NCBI RefSeq assembly: GCF_027596085.1
Contig: NC_072462.1
Coordinates: forward strand, 21,613,421 to 21,677,420
Origin: Anoplopoma fimbria
Taxonomy: Eukaryota; Chordata; Actinopteri; Perciformes; Anoplopomatidae
Direction of reading: 5' to 3'
Length of the DNA stretch: 64,000 nucleotides
The translations under genes and the position numbers were made by a program. The notes beneath the pieces are model-generated. The model was not told the origin of the DNA and did no database searches. It saw nothing but the letters and a program-made list of their open reading frames with translations. Shown one piece after another: positions 1 through 13,815 of the stretch. Positions within the stretch are counted from its first letter, which is position 1. Every line of letters starts with the position of its first letter.

Positions 1-955
1 CAACAACTAATACGAATACAATAAGTGCTACGAGGAAGGCTCAGGGTAGTACTTCTTGAAGAGGTGAGTTTTCAGCCTGCGCCTAAAGATGGGCAGCGAC
101 TCTGCTGTCCTGACGTCAGTGGGGAGTTCATTCCACCACTGAGGGGCCAGGACAGAAAAAAGCTGTGACCGGGTGGATCGGCCGCAGGGACCTCTGAGCG
201 ACGGGGCAACCAATCGCCCGAGGCAGCAGAGCGAAGTGGTCGGGCGGGGGTGTAGGGCTTGACCAAGGCCTGGAGATAGGAAGGAGCTGTTCCTTTCACT
301 GCCCTGTAGGCTAGCACCAGAGTCTGTAACTGGATGCGAGCTCTTACAGGGAGCCAGTGTAGAGAACGGAGAAGGGAAGTTGTGTGGGAGAACTTGGGGC
401 GATTGAACACCAGACGTGCTGCAGCTTTCTGGACAAGCTCCAGAGGTCTGATGGCCGACGCTGGGGCTCCGGCAAGTAGTGAGTTGCAGTAGTCCAGGCG
501 GGAGATGACCAGAGCCTGGATGAGCACCTGCGCCGTCTCCTCAGTGAGGAAGGGGAGAATCCTCCTGATGTTGTAGAGGAGGAATCTGCAGGAGCGTGTG
601 ACCGATGCAATGTTTGCTGAGAACGACAGTTGGTCGTCCAGGGTCACACCCAGATTCCTCACAGTCCCAGTTGGCGTCACCACGGCATCATCAATGGTGA
701 TGGACAGGTCTCGGTGCGGGCAGCCCTTCCCCGGGAGGAAGAGTAGCTCGGTTTTGTCCAGGTTGAGCTTCAGGTGGTGTGTCGCCATCCACTTCGAGAT
801 GTCAGCCAAGCACGCAGCAATGCGTGCCTCCACTTGGGTGTCACCGGGAGGAAATGACAAGACCAGCTGGGTGTCATCGGCATAACAATGGTAGGAGAAG
901 TCATGCGAGCGAATAACAGAACCCAGAGATGATGTGTAGAGCGAGAATATGACTT
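1..955 (-). mobile_element. 5'-truncated L2/CR1-type LINE, reverse transcriptase C-terminal part, dead
   Basis: Read on the minus strand, the segment encodes the C-terminal half of a non-LTR retrotransposon reverse transcriptase. The catalytic YADD box is at 873-884, followed by features typical of the fish L2/CR1 clade (LNLDKTELL, NLGVTLDD, ALVISRLDYCNSLLAG, LHWLPV). The frame shifts near 205-225: the last part (WWNELPTD, LKTHLFKKYY) continues in another frame to a stop at about 28, so the copy is not functional. The N-terminal endonuclease half is absent, which fits the usual 5' truncation. Positions 1-50 match the LINE-tail repeat at 25,540-25,610, so the 3' UTR continues beyond the window. 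Clade assignment is from memory of the protein motifs. Confidence 0.85.
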
Positions 956-3229
956 CTTCACGATGTGATTCCACTGAAAGACAAGAAATGATCATATTGA
1001 AAAATCGCTCAGCCATTTTTAAACTGATACTAATTATCACTACTAGATTGTGTGTCAATACGTTGTTTTCTCACAGTCAAGTTCTATTTAAGGATTCCAT
1101 TAAGGCCATCCCATCTATCAAATGTGTTGCCTACTTGAAATCATGTGATAGGGCTGTACGAGTGGGTCAGACAAAAATAGTCAGGAACCACTGTCCTAAG
1201 TGGTGAGTATAAAAATCGTTATAATCATGAAAGATCTTGTAGTAACCGTGGTTACTCATATGCACGTCAGTAGGTGGGTGCAGGCATGTTTTCTCTGATA
1301 CAGAGAGTGAGTCCAGTTGCAGTCCCCTCTATAATGCTCATAAGATTTTTTTCTTTTTTAAGTGCTTGATAACGTCAGAGAAGATACATAAACACAGTTA
1401 GGCAGTCACTGGAGTTCAATGATGTTCCTCATGTTGCTAAATGTAGCACAGATGATGCACGATGACAGTCACCCAAACTGTCCAATCACTGAGTTACCTG
1501 ACAACTTGTATAACTTCATGTTTACTCCTCCACTTTTGTCTGCAGGAAATCAGGTGTGAAAGCAACAATAGTACTCCGTGCAATTACTCTGCTTAGTTTC
1601 GATCAAATCCTGGATGCCTATGGGATACTGATTATGTCATTTGATCCAAAAGCCACTCAACAATTGAGCCTAATATGTTGTTTGACATTACTTCAGACAA
1701 CACTGACTCTAAAAGGATTGGCCAAAGGCATTTATTAGTTTTTGACAGTGGGAAAGTGGGGAAAAAAACCAAAAAACTCTCTGGATCTCATTAACCAAAT
1801 CACACACATTTGGGCTACTCTGTGTGGTCTTTTTCAACTAAAGTAATATTTGTTAATTTCCATTAGCTGTTAACACGTAAAATGTCGAAATTCACAAGAT
1901 GGGTATTTATTTGCCTATTTTATATTGTGGAATCTATTAATCATGTGTTGACTAGAGACCTTATTTCAGACATCTAACCAAAAAAACGTAAAAATAAAAA
2001 TAAAACTGACTTTAAGACTAAGGAACCTGAAGTGCAAAACCTTGCCCACTTCAAGGTTTTACGACTAATTCCTGCAGCACTCTGTAACTATAGAAACTGA
2101 CAGTATGTATTGATGCCATGGCGCAACAATTAAGTTACAAGCTAGCCTGAACAGCTGCTTTAGGAGAAAGTTACACTAGTCATATCAAAGTCATGTTTTT
2201 GCAGCATTGAGCACTTTCCTCCACTGTGCATGCATGTGAAGGACATAATCTTCATCTGTGTTTTCCTTGTTGTTAAATGGCATACATACAGCAGGCTAAA
2301 AATACCCCAAGCTGAATGGTTAAGAGCTCTCCGTAACACAGGAAGGCCAATGAAAGGGCACACTCCTACATTTACATTGTGCTCCTGGGCTACAGGTGTG
2401 AAAGTCCATTGTGTTTAATTATTTACCACCCAGTAGACATTCCCCACCTCTCCTCCCTTATACTTCCTGAAAACCTACCAACCCACCCACTTGCCTTAAA
2501 AAAAAGAAACAATTTCAAAATAAAAGCCAGCTGCCCCTTTTCCTGCATGCTTTTTTTCTGTATTGAGGCTGAACTGGAGAAACAGGAGGAATCCTTCAGA
2601 TTAGGAGTGTGTTGAAGTTGAGTTGTATATTGTCAAATTATTCACTGTTTAGAAACAGTAACTGTGTCAGTAACTTAACACTAAATATCTCCTTTTTTGA
2701 GTAAGTAAATTATATGTACACTCCCCTTTATTATACTATAATAATATTGTTTGTGGTCTCTGTCTGTAATGTACATGGCAAAGTTATTTCTCTTTTTACA
2801 AAGAAAAGTGAATAATGGTGCTTTGTAGACTAAAACTCAATCTCTTTTGAAATATGTGATGTTGCCTTGCACTCCACATGCACAAAGTCAAACCCTAATT
2901 TACACATCCAGCATTAGCATTCCTTTGCAGTCGTGTTTCTGGCTTCCTGATGAATTTAAGTCAAATATGCAATGTCCTTATCAGCTTTGTTTTGGTTTCC
3001 ACCAGCTCCAGAGAAAAATATGTTGTCTGTTAAGCTGCTAAAGGCTCCACTATGTTCATCAGCTACTCGATTACTATGTCCGTCTGACATCTGGGACTGG
3101 GCATGTAGTTTAAAGTGGGTTTATCAGAGCTGTTGCGACTGAAAATAAAGTTGACGGTAAAGTTGTGACTGTAAAAAGCTAAAAGATGCTAAAATGCTGC
3201 GTGGAGCTGTGAGGAACTGCAGATGCTGA
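956..3229. other. No gene recognised
   Basis: AT-rich non-coding sequence. Only short chance open frames are present, without splice-site support. It could be intergenic, or an intron of the taperin-like gene whose large first exon is not in the window. Confidence 0.5.
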
Positions 3230-3690
3230 TTACATTACATTACATTATATAACATACCCTTTTATCCAAAGTGACTTACAATAAGTGAATTCAACCATGT
3301 GGATACAACCCAAAAACTGCAAGAATCCTGCAAGTACACCAATTTCATCAAATATGCTGAAATGCTTCAAGTGCTACATTTAGCAGCAGTATGAGTGTTT
3401 TATTATGGGTGAATTTTCAGTCTGAATAGATGAGTGTTCCTTTGACGTAGGATGTTTAGAGTTTCTACAGTTGTGACTCAGTAGAGTGGTTGCTGGGCCC
3501 TCCTCATAGTGAGGGGGCAGCAGGCCGATTGGCAGTAGCAGAGATTAGTGGACTGGGTGTGGGGTTTGATCATGTCCTAGACGTGGGGAGCACCTGAACC
3601 ATTCACAGCATGATAAACAAAGACCAGTGTCTTGAACTGGATTCAAGCAGCCACCAGTGCAGGGTGCGGAGGAGTTGTTTGATAATAATT
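3230..3690 (-). mobile_element. Old, diverged LINE 3' end
   Basis: Begins with (TTACA)n and a decayed form of the tail motif TTTATCCAAAGTGACTTACA. It continues into sequence resembling a minus-strand L2-type reverse transcriptase end (for example the region around 3,630-3,670, compare 320-370). It is clearly older and more diverged than the 1-955 copy. Confidence 0.65.
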
Positions 3691-5199
3691 TTTATCTTCT
3701 ACAAGCAACCCCTTTCACATTACAGACAGTTATTTGATCCATGATAATGGAAAAATATGAATTGAGGCAGCTTTAAATTCAGTTTTTGAAGTCTTAAAAT
3801 GTTTCCATGTATATGGTTCTTCTTATAATAAATGAAACTATATTAACAGGTGTTGGATCCTCTGATGATGGTTTGAAGATAAAGATGCTTTCATTTTTAT
3901 TTGGAGAGAGGCGCTAGTTCTCTTTTCACAACTGGTGTCACTGGTGGTGCAAATATGGTTTCCGTTTGACAAGCTTGTCATTTCTTCCGAGGGCTCTGTG
4001 GACACACACACAGACAATCTCTCACACGCACCCACAAGCTCCACCGTGCCTCATTTCTGGCCCCTACGAATACACACTCGCAGGTTTCCCACACAGGCCT
4101 CGGGCACATGCAGGCCTGCAAAGTCAGTGTAATTAGAATTCAGCCAGCAAAGCCCCACTATCATCGTCATGTTTAATTCAGTGTGTCTGTCCGTGTGTGT
4201 CTTTAGAGTGCATGAGTAAGATGATGAAGAGACCAAAAGCGGAGGACGTTAACCGAAGGGGCTTTTTGAAAGTTTATAAAAAGAAGCAGAGTGGGCGAGT
4301 GACAGAGGCAGGTAGAAACCACTGACTTTTAATAGCTATAGGTTTTTTTCCCCTCCACCATCTGCTGTGACATACATCCTTCCTGGATCAATTAGTTTGG
4401 TTGTCTTGATAGTTAAAAGGTAAAATCTATCTAAAATTCATCAAGGCCTTACAGATGCAAAACATTTAGTTCTGAAGGCCGTATGTGGTGCTTTTTGTGC
4501 GTAATGTAAATGTTATTGAAATACCCCATCCATGGATCTACAGGACTTGACTGTTTTGACGTGGTTAACACTTCCTCGTGCCCGGCCTGATGTGCAGCAT
4601 CAGGATGTAAATCGTGTTTGGGTTTTTGTGTGAATCCTCGATGTTCCTTAATGATTTGTTTACCTGTTTACATGATCAAAAGCTGTCTGTCTTACTGCCG
4701 GAGTTGTCTCTCTGACTGTCTGCCTCTACTTCCACTCTCCCGTTTCCCTTTGTCACATATCCATGGCGCCTGTCGCCCGGGCAACACGAGTCGCGGCCAT
4801 TCTATCCTGTCATTAGGATTCCAGGATAAGGACACACACACACACACACTCTCTGCTTCTCACACACATACACACACACGCTGTTACGTCAGTGCTGATG
4901 TTGTAGATTTTGTAATTGGTGGATATGTAATCGCCATGTGGAGCGTTCTGACTGGATGGAGAGCAGCGTGAAATTGAAACATCTTCTAATAAAGATCTTT
5001 GAATGGGTTTTTTGGTGAGCATGTTCTGTAATCAGCCAACTTAAATGAGTGTCTCTGTGGGTGGAGACCCAAACAGCCCTCTGATGTTTGTGAGAGGACT
5101 GGTGTGTTTTCATGAGGCCCAGTGCGAAGCCAAGGTCAGTTATTTCAGTGCAGGGTTGAAAAAGTCTCCAAACATGTTTCTGTTCTCGCAAATAGCTTT
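3691..5199. other. No gene recognised; short CA repeats
   Basis: Non-coding sequence with small CA-rich runs near 4,000-4,015 and 4,831-4,880. No exon with splice sites and a plausible protein was seen. Confidence 0.5.
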
Positions 5200-5400
5200 A
5201 CATAAGCTAAATCTTAATGCTAGCATGGCGGCATGCTCACAGTGACAATGCCAACATGCTTGCTGATATTTACAAGGTAATGTTTATAACATCTGCTAAT
5301 TAGCATGAAACACAAAATATATCCATCTAGACCAAAGTGATGGACCAACTGACCGACTTTGCCATCTTGAGCTGCTAGCATGGCTAATAACAAACATTTA
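5200..5400. repeat. Dispersed fish repeat with GCTAGCATGGCTAA end
   Basis: The text ACCAAAGTGATGGACCAAC followed by GACCGACTTTGCCATC and GCTGCTAGCATGGCTAA is a repeat I recognise as common in percomorph fish genomes. Related pieces occur at about 32,160-32,700 and 54,590-54,750. Family name not known to me. Confidence 0.55.
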
Positions 5401-8290
5401 GTACAGTGTATTCCTCATTTATCACCACTGTATTCACTCTATTTCTACCAAACGCCTAGCAAATATGTTGTTTAATATGTTGTGACATCATTCAAAGGAA
5501 ACAGAGAAGTAGTTTGCGTACAGAATATTGCACGCACCCCCCAAAAGTCTTTATTCTTTCAACATTTGGACTTCCTGCTGCTTTTGTCTGGATGTGCACA
5601 CTTCCATCTTTACCATGGGCTGCCGTGAAACTGTGTCGATCATTGACTCATCTCCGTCCCAAAGTTCACAGAAACAAAAGCCTTATCACCTCCTGAAATC
5701 GACTGGACAGCCATTCACCACCGGTTGAACTAAGGAGCAATGGGAGACACACCCATTGGCTCCTTTTCAATTCCTAAAGGTTAAACGATATGTGATAAAT
5801 AGACAAAACACTAAATAAACAATGAGGTTCTGATCCAACATAGATCATAGACCCCAGAGGATATCCATGATCCTGATCCAGTGTGGGATCCCATCTCGTC
5901 CTTTGTCCTGACTAGTTACACATTAATTCAAACAACACAGAAGTGAGCTTTTCCGTATTTAATGCCCTAAGGGCTCCCACAATGACGGCGTGTGGACGTC
6001 TGACAGGTTTCGATCTCCACCCTGCTGGTATCACCTTACATATGCAACGTGTGCAATCATATTGGTCTGTGCCAGCTCATTCTTATCAGCAAAATGTTCT
6101 TAGGTGGGACAAAATATTGTTTAAACGGCCTGTTTGGGGTCTCGTTGATACAAACAAAGTTTTGAAAATGTGTCTCATCTTCTATTCATTTCTTATCAGT
6201 CAGATAATTCAGCCCTGATAGCTCAGGGAGACCTAAAACTCCCTACAAAGGGCATACTATTACAGCAGTGACTCACAGTCTTGAGACAAGGCAGTGTAAA
6301 CATAGATTTTCACATTTTGCACCGCTTGCTGCCCACGCCGCCAGCCAGACCTACACATCCACCTACACTTGAGAAAGAATCAGTGTTGCGATCATTCATG
6401 ATTGCAGCACTTGGAGCATGTCCACGTAAACACTGAACCGATTTAACCTAATGCAGGATGGGAAGTCTGACAACACCTACACAAGGGCATATACGGTTTC
6501 TGAATCCACTGCCTGGGTCACAGCCACAGGGGTTTCAGTAGGTGTGCACTGACCTTTCACTGACATGTTTTTGGGTCATCGATAGCCTGAAGGTCTGATA
6601 TTTGGGGTTGGAGCTGGACACTGCAGGGTTGAATCTTTGCATGAGTTATTTTGTTTCAGTGTTTTCTGCTGTTAGTTTATTGAAGGAAATATGCTGCCTA
6701 TGTGTGTCCTATTGGCAGCTGTTGGTGCAGCTGACTTTCAGTAAATTAATCATAATTACCGTGAAGAATGTGCTTAAAGGTGTGATCACTAGGTTACACC
6801 AACAGTCGCTAATGAATAAAAACAAATCTTGGCTCTGTTTCAGTCTGGAAGCAGGAAAGGGTTGTGTTGAGGCATTATTGTCCGCACAGACGAGTAATCG
6901 TGACAGTTAATAGCACATTTTAGGGTGCTGTAAGGTAGTGTCACGGCATCACACATGTAATGCCTATTTGGGGTGATGTGTTATTGTGTTTTGTCTTATT
7001 CTTTCCACAAATACACCACCACGTCTCTCCTCCCGGTCCATATTTGTCTGGCCAAAAATAGCTCAGGTTTTCAGGTTGGTTTTGTTATTCAAATTTCTCT
7101 GAAGTTTGTTCTCTTACTATTCTGCCACCATAGAACAGATGAGAGAAGAGAGGAGTTGTCAGTCGGTTATGCATTCTGAGTGATAAGCTTAACAACCAGC
7201 AGCAGGAAGTGCACCGAGTGCTTGGTTTTGTTTTTTTGCCCTTTCAGCTCACATACAGGCTGCCTAACCTTATTGGTGAAGGTTGTTGGGGCTAAAAGGT
7301 ACACCTGCAGACATGACTCAGGGCTAAAAAAAAAAAGTGTTCTGACTTCTATGTTTTTCAGGTTACATAAATAATTGAATCTATTTTGTATTACTGAAAG
7401 GTTAATATAGTCAAAGAAATACGTACTGTAAAGACTGTTACTATTAAAACTAGGGGTGAATATCTCAAAACCTGGACATATTGTTTTGTTTTGTTTTGTT
7501 TTGGATGACTTGGAGCAATTTAATTTATGAAGAAAGTTATTTACAGTTTTTTTGTCAGTAGTAACATGTCCCCTAGTCATCTGATCATCCCTGCATCTTT
7601 TTCCTCATCACAACAACCACAATCAACAAAAAGTATTTCACTTTACTATATAACCCTATTGTAGTCCTGTGTGATTGAATATCATTTATCCATAATGTCA
7701 CAACTGTTAGCAGCAATCTTTTCTACCTCCCTGTCTGAAATACTTCTGCTACATGGTAACACCCAATAAACCACAATATCTACATTTTTATTTGGTGTTG
7801 TCAGAAGGCATCTCTGACGAAGCTACTCGAGCAGTTTACCCATCATGCTAAGCTAGGCCAACCACATCTATTTGAAGATACAGAGAAGAAATTGACACTG
7901 AGAAAGCAAACTGTCACATGCAACCCAACATGTCTGGATACTCTTTGACTCTTATTTTACTGGCTGACTGTAAAAAGGTTTTTCGGTGAAAGAGTTTCTA
8001 TTCATGTCCCCTAATGTAGGTCACGAACTCACGATAAAGAAAAACACGGACAAAAGAAGGAGCAGACTTTTGAAATGTGACGTGAATACGTTCTCCATCC
8101 GATCATTAGCGATGCAGCCACCACTTTGTCCCTCTTGTTCACACTAGTTATCCCAATTTACTAGCACAGTGGAGAGGTACACCGCATGCTTTGTTTGAGT
8201 ACATGTAGGCTTTGTTATCCGTCCCTACCGCAGCTGCAGTTAAACTCCTCAGCCGGTTCATTGTGGTGCTGTTCTAATATTATCTACCTG
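5401..8290. other. No gene recognised
   Basis: Non-coding sequence without convincing exons. Open frames here (for example about 6,600-6,910) have no domain-like composition and no coherent splice sites. Confidence 0.5.
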
Positions 8291-8350
8291 GCTGGAGATT
8301 AGCTCTAATCACCTGGTCGGTCTCCTCCTGGCAGGTAACACGCGATTAGT
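8291..8350. promoter_or_regulatory. Candidate enhancer: three CTAATC-type sites with E-boxes
   Basis: Within about 55 bp there are three K50-homeodomain (Otx/Crx-type) core sites: GATTAG at 8,297-8,302, CTAATC at 8,305-8,310 and GATTAG at 8,344-8,349. A CACCTG E-box (8,310-8,315) and a CAGGTA half-site lie between them. This is motif reading only. Confidence 0.25.
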
Positions 8351-8660
8351 TATTTTTAAAGGACTTTAGGCACACAGGCTATGGCAGAATGTATTGAATC
8401 AATCAGGTTTTTGCATGCACCAGAGGCATCTGATGCTCTGTTACTGTAAATGAGCAGGTACACACCTGATACCAACACGGCCGTCCACAAACACGCCCAA
8501 TGCCACCTGGCCCCGCTGAGATAGATAGGGAAACACATTCTGAAGAGATGCACGCCCAGTCGGACACACATCATGTAAACACAAACGCTCTACATGCTGC
8601 TACACCCTCATTTGTACAGCTCCACTGTAACCCGGCAGCTTTGGAGTCCTACCAGGGAGC

Positions 8661-8661
8661 T

Positions 8662-8706
<45 letters not shown>

Positions 8707-8735
8707 CCGTGCGTGCGTGCGTGCGTGCGTGCGTG
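8661..8735. repeat. (CCCTCA)n hexamer repeat joined to (GTGC)n
   Basis: About eight CCCTCA units (8,661-8,708) run directly into about six GTGC/GTGT units (to 8,735). The hexamer is not the vertebrate telomere unit (CCCTAA). Confidence 0.95.
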
Positions 8736-11311
8736 TTCATTCGGTAGGAACCATTTTTCACCAAACGGGGACACGCCATGCTGGGTGGCCTGGAAAACAT
8801 TTCTTGGCACTGCTCCCATCTGGCCTATTGGCAGCAGCACATTCATGAAGACATAATCTAATCTGCCGACTCTCTTCTTCCTCTCTCCCTCACTTCTTCT
8901 TTTGTCTGTCTTCCTCACGTCCCTTTGTGTCTCATACACAACATGCAAACAACAACAGAATAGAGCTGATACAAATTCTGGGGGAAAGGAACCTGTGTGG
9001 TAAATATGATTTGCTCAGCTCAGCGTCTTCCCCCCTATTTTGGTGTTGAAGCTGCTGCTGCACCAGCAGCTCCAGACTGTGCAGACAACCGCAGTCCTAA
9101 CAAGTCCGTTTCATTTTGTATTCAGCTTCAAAGCCCCTCTTGAATGTTCCGGTGCAAGCACAAAAAAAATCCACCGTGCAGCTGAAATGATTCTACTAGC
9201 TTCCTGAATGGTTTAACTGTGTCGCAAGGATTCCCTTATTCTATTTGTTTTTATTTCGAAAGCCTCCCTCCCATTTCTTTATTTCTGCCTTACTTTTAAC
9301 TTCTTACCAAATTACATTTGATAAAGTAATTTCAAACCAGACACCAATTTCATGCTTTGATTTAAGTTCAAGCTTTAAATGTGTTGGTTTATTGAAAAAA
9401 TAAACATTTTAAATACTGGTCATATTAGACGACTCGCTACATTAAATTACCTGTTAAAAGGATAATAGCTCTTCATAGCTATAGCAATGCATTGTCTACA
9501 AAACATACTGTTTTTCTATGGGTTAAGGTCACCTCCTGAACAAGATTTTCCTGTGCTGTTAAAGTTATTTTAAGGCCAGTTGACACAAAGCAACAGCTTC
9601 GTACACTCCTGAGCTTCACAGTCGGTCTTTGATGATATAAAACAAAACCAGAATAGTGAGTCAGTTGTTGGTGGCCTGTCAGTGCTGGAGCGTCCCATCT
9701 GAGCACCCTGTGGTGTACGAGGAGGCCAGCCGGGCTGAGTCGGGTTGAGTCTGAGCCCCTATTGGCCCGTCCCACAGCCTGAGGACAGAAGGCGAATCAC
9801 TTCTGCCTCCATGATGCAGGCTTTTATCACTGAGATGAAAAAGACCCTCAACTGAAGCTCCGAGAAGAGCAGCAGCAGGCTGGGATATATAAAGATCACA
9901 GTTCTGTTTCCCCCCATATTTTTATGCTCCTCTCTCTTCACCTCTTAGTTGGATCAGTGCTGCTGTTAAAGCAGCTGAAACGTTAAGTCAGAGCGAGGAC
10001 ACGGACCGAGGCATTGCAGTGAAGTCTCATGTGAGAAGAGTGCTGGTAAAGAAAAGTGAAAGACAGTGAAAGAGGAAGCGAGCCCAGCGGCTAGCCTGAT
10101 TTATTGATGGACTTGCTTTTGGCATCCAGAAACTTCCTGTAAGACAGGATGCCAGTTTAGCAAGCAAAGGCTTTTCATGGTGTAAGATTGAACACAGAAA
10201 CTAAAAAAAGGATATTTTGGGGCTAAAAATAGACGACGCCTGGGACTGAGGGCCCTTTTAAAGTGTCAATATATATATTTATATATATGCAGGATGTGAT
10301 TTGTTTTGTGGATTGTACTGCTACTGTGTCTGAATATTAATGTAGAAACCAAGTCTAGGAGGAAAAGATACTGTTGATTTGTTGAAAATCCAGTGATTTT
10401 TTTCCGTGTGTGTCAAACCATCACATTTATCTTCATTCCTTATCTTCTCGAAGAACAAGTTGTCCCGGAACTTTTGATATTTTTGCCATCTTCCTTTTCC
10501 GACCAGCAGAAAAGGTTGATAGTATTTTTTTCTTTAAATACCTTTCCAAGAAACCTTTAGTTACTTGTGGCAGAAATGTGAAACAACCTCTGTGGCTGAA
10601 CATTGTGACCTTGTGGGTCAAAAACCCAGAATCTACACACTAAACATTTAAGTACGTCTCATTAGGTAACATTAGTGAGTAATTGGTTGAAAGGTTGCAG
10701 TCATAAAAGCTCGTTGTTTAGTTCGCAGGGTTCACAGGCTGTCCTCTGAACCCTCGTCTTACTCCACACTGCTTCCTCAATTTCAAAGTTATTTATTGTC
10801 ATATGCACAACAATTACAGAGGTTGTTGGCGATTCAATTCTAAGATCTCAGGCTACCTCCAATAATGCTCATTCAATTTGTATTGGATACAACCTCATTA
10901 CTGATATCATTATCTCAATAGATGTGATCATTTTTATGTCCTTTATTATCAACTGTAATCTGATATCAACAACTATTAATTAATCAGAACACTAAGGAAG
11001 GAGGAAATCAGTGGAAAACATTTTGAACATTTCAAACCTCACCTGACATGACACTCTAAATGTTTCAGCCAGTTTAAAGAGAGAATCTGTGATTGATCAA
11101 AGGTGGTGTCCCATAGATCCATCGTCTGTAGTCCTGAACCTAAGTACCCCGGTCCTGAATCTATTGGCTGTTCTCCCTAAACTACAGACGCTTTTCTTAA
11201 GACTCTTCTCCTGAATCTATAGACTCACAGCCTTGATTTATCATCCACAATAAATAGACATTGATTAATTAATCTATAGACCATTGTGCAGAATCTGTAG
11301 TACCTCATCTG

Positions 11312-11312
<1 letters not shown>
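8736..11312. other. Mostly featureless; possible TATA-type promoter near 9,886
   Basis: A TATATAAAG element lies at about 9,886-9,894. It is followed by a pyrimidine-rich stretch and about 170 bp of relatively GC-rich sequence (9,950-10,100) that could be a non-coding first exon on the plus strand. No open frame supports a protein. The rest shows no recognisable gene. Confidence 0.25.

Positions 11313-11380
<68 letters not shown>
11313..11380. repeat. (TA)n microsatellite
   Basis: About 34 uninterrupted TA dinucleotides. Confidence 0.98.
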
Positions 11381-11383
<3 letters not shown>

Positions 11384-11763
11384 TGTGCTTAGTCAGTCAT
11401 AATATCAGAATTGGATAATTGTTGATCCTTTTTGATCAAATGGGAAAACATTGTATGATGTGTAATATAATAATGTTATTGTGTGTCATTGAATAGAAGA
11501 GTCTAAACACATTAAGTTGATTTTGCATTATTAATAAGAGTGTGATTCAATATCTTTAAACGCACTGTCTCAATAGATAACTATGATGAACAGATTTGAA
11601 CAGTGCAGTACCTTTACTTTGTGCTCGTAATGATATCTGTAAAAGTGAGAAAAGCTTTTTAACTCCCTTGTGTTTGAGTTAGAGAAATTGCACTTCAATG
11701 TGTATAGACGCCTTTTTGACACACATTCTTCCAGCGTGGACCCTGACTGGTCTTTAGTAGGAG

Positions 11764-11841
11764 ATGGCGTTGCTGGCTCGCAGCCTTGTGACAGAGATTA
11801 GGGCAGATTTAGATCAGGGCCTGCAGAGTAGATGGAGCCAG
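11764..11841 (+). CDS. Candidate alternative first coding exon of the taperin-like gene
   Basis: ATG at 11,764 in a fair context (GGAGATGGCG), then 26 codons (MALLARSLVTEIRADLDQGL...SQ) up to a donor GTACAA at 11,842 in phase 0. The next coding exon (13,816) also starts in phase 0, so splicing would give a 155-residue protein carrying the KISF motif. An in-frame TAG lies just upstream, so the ATG would be a true start. Against it: the donor is not strong, the peptide resembles no protein I know, and an open frame of this size can occur by chance. Confidence 0.3.
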
Positions 11842-13815
11842 GTACAACACGTTAAGATCAGTCAGCAGACATGGACAAACATGCTGTTATATGTATGCTT
11901 TAATCGTCTGTCAAGCCTCCATGACGACTCAGGGGAAATAATAAAAACCTTTTTGAATTTAGAATACATGAATGGTAGCTTGGTAGAAACCATCTGTGGT
12001 CTTTCTCAAACTGCAGATTTGTGACTGACAAAAAGATAGTGTTGAGGATAAAATAAGTTTTTTTCTTTTCATAAGGTGCATGAGAAAAGTTAACAAATAA
12101 AACAGGAAAACACCTATTATATATAGACAGTTATCAACTAATCATCAGTTTATATAAGAACTGACAGATGTTTATTGCTCAAAATTTCAAAACTGAATTG
12201 AATTCCCTTCAAATGTACGGTACAGTAACATAAATGACATCCTGAAAATGCTAGAGAACCTGTCACACTCTTCCTCTAAAGGGACGAAATGTCTCCCTGG
12301 AGAATACACGCCAGTCCATGTGCTCACTGACGGCTGAAACCGTCTAAGGCTCTGGTGGCAGAGTTGCCATTCATGTTGGATTACACGGTGCAGCAGTGTG
12401 CGAGGGCCCGTCTCACCCCACGGATCCATGTTTGCAGACCACTGAAGCATTGCCAAACAGACATGTCTTACAGGGAACGCTCCGAGACGATCAATCACGG
12501 GCCCCGGGCTCCTGCAAGGCTGCCACCTGTCTCACTCAGAGGACGCCTAAAGTACAGTACATGCTGAGCCGCACGCGCCTTAACAAACTGCAGCTGGCTC
12601 TTCAAGAATCCCAATTAAAGGCTTTGTTGAATAAGTTATGAGGTAGTTGGTTGGTGTCGATCTAAACTGGCATTACTGCAGTGTGACCTAAAGGATAGTC
12701 ACTTGATAATGGTCAGTATTGATGGCTTACAGAGCAATAAGGAAGTAATAACCTGTTAATGGTTACTGTGCTCGTAAAGGAGGAGTGATGTCAGTGCTTT
12801 GAAATGGGAGGACATCTGATACTTTTAAAACTTGGCTGATGGCTGTAAAGCATGTCCTTCTATATTTGAGAATGATGCATCATTTAAGCATTTAAAGATG
12901 GATTCTCTGCCCCCAAATACCAAAACATGGAGCTGAGAGGGCATTGTGGGATTTACTGTAGGTGCACACATTTTTGGATTTAATAAAATAACTCATAAGG
13001 TCCATTGGTTGCTGCGAACTCTAAATCGTATGCAGCCTACAAACTGTAGTTTTTTCTGTTTTGCGTTGGTTGTTCACATTACTAAAAGGAAAAATGTTGC
13101 CACAGCGTTTATTTTTTCATTGGACACTACTTGGATCCTGCTTTTGAGTTTGAAGGTTAAAATTAGAAGTTCCCTTCGATCTATTAAGAATTGAAAACGT
13201 GCTTGCGTATGGGTATATATAGTTATGTATACTGAATGTACAACTGAGCACATGCCAGCTGCTGATGAACAGCATGAGAACTAGTTGAAAGCCCTGGAAA
13301 ATGCAAGTAAATGGACCTTGAATTAAGATTATTTCATCAAACAAATACACTATACCAAGTTTGGGAATTTGGCATCATTTTCAGTTAACTATCACTGTTC
13401 ACGCTGTGGTTGGATTCGGGGGGTCAAATCTTGCTTGGAGCCCCTGGCCCTGTGTGAGCTGACCAAAATGGCTGAGGTGTGAACATTGGCCTATGGGGGA
13501 CAAATTAATCTTGTGAAAATAGAAGTTCCTGTCAGGAAAAAACGTTTCTTATTGTCTCCTTTTCTTATTTTCCAGCCAGCAACATCAAAAACACAGTAAC
13601 AGGCACAGGCCCAAATTCAGTTTGGCTGGTGACTGGTGTTATTTTCTTTATCGTGGTGCCAGTGGAGTGAAAATAAAATATGGAGGCAGTGGAAATTAGT
13701 GCCACCAGTATCTACAACACAAATGGAAAAAAAGCAAATAAAAGGGTACAATATGTCGGAGATAATAGATTATCACTAATTCAATTTTTTATGTCTCTGT
13801 CTGTGTCTTTTGCAG
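11842..13815. other. No gene recognised (intron or upstream region of tprn)
   Basis: AT-rich sequence ending in the pyrimidine-rich acceptor before 13,816. A minus-strand open frame at 12,187-12,498 has no recognisable domain. Confidence 0.5.

Noticed and set aside
8661..8708. Interstitial telomere repeat
   Set aside because: The unit is CCCTCA, not CCCTAA; a plain microsatellite.
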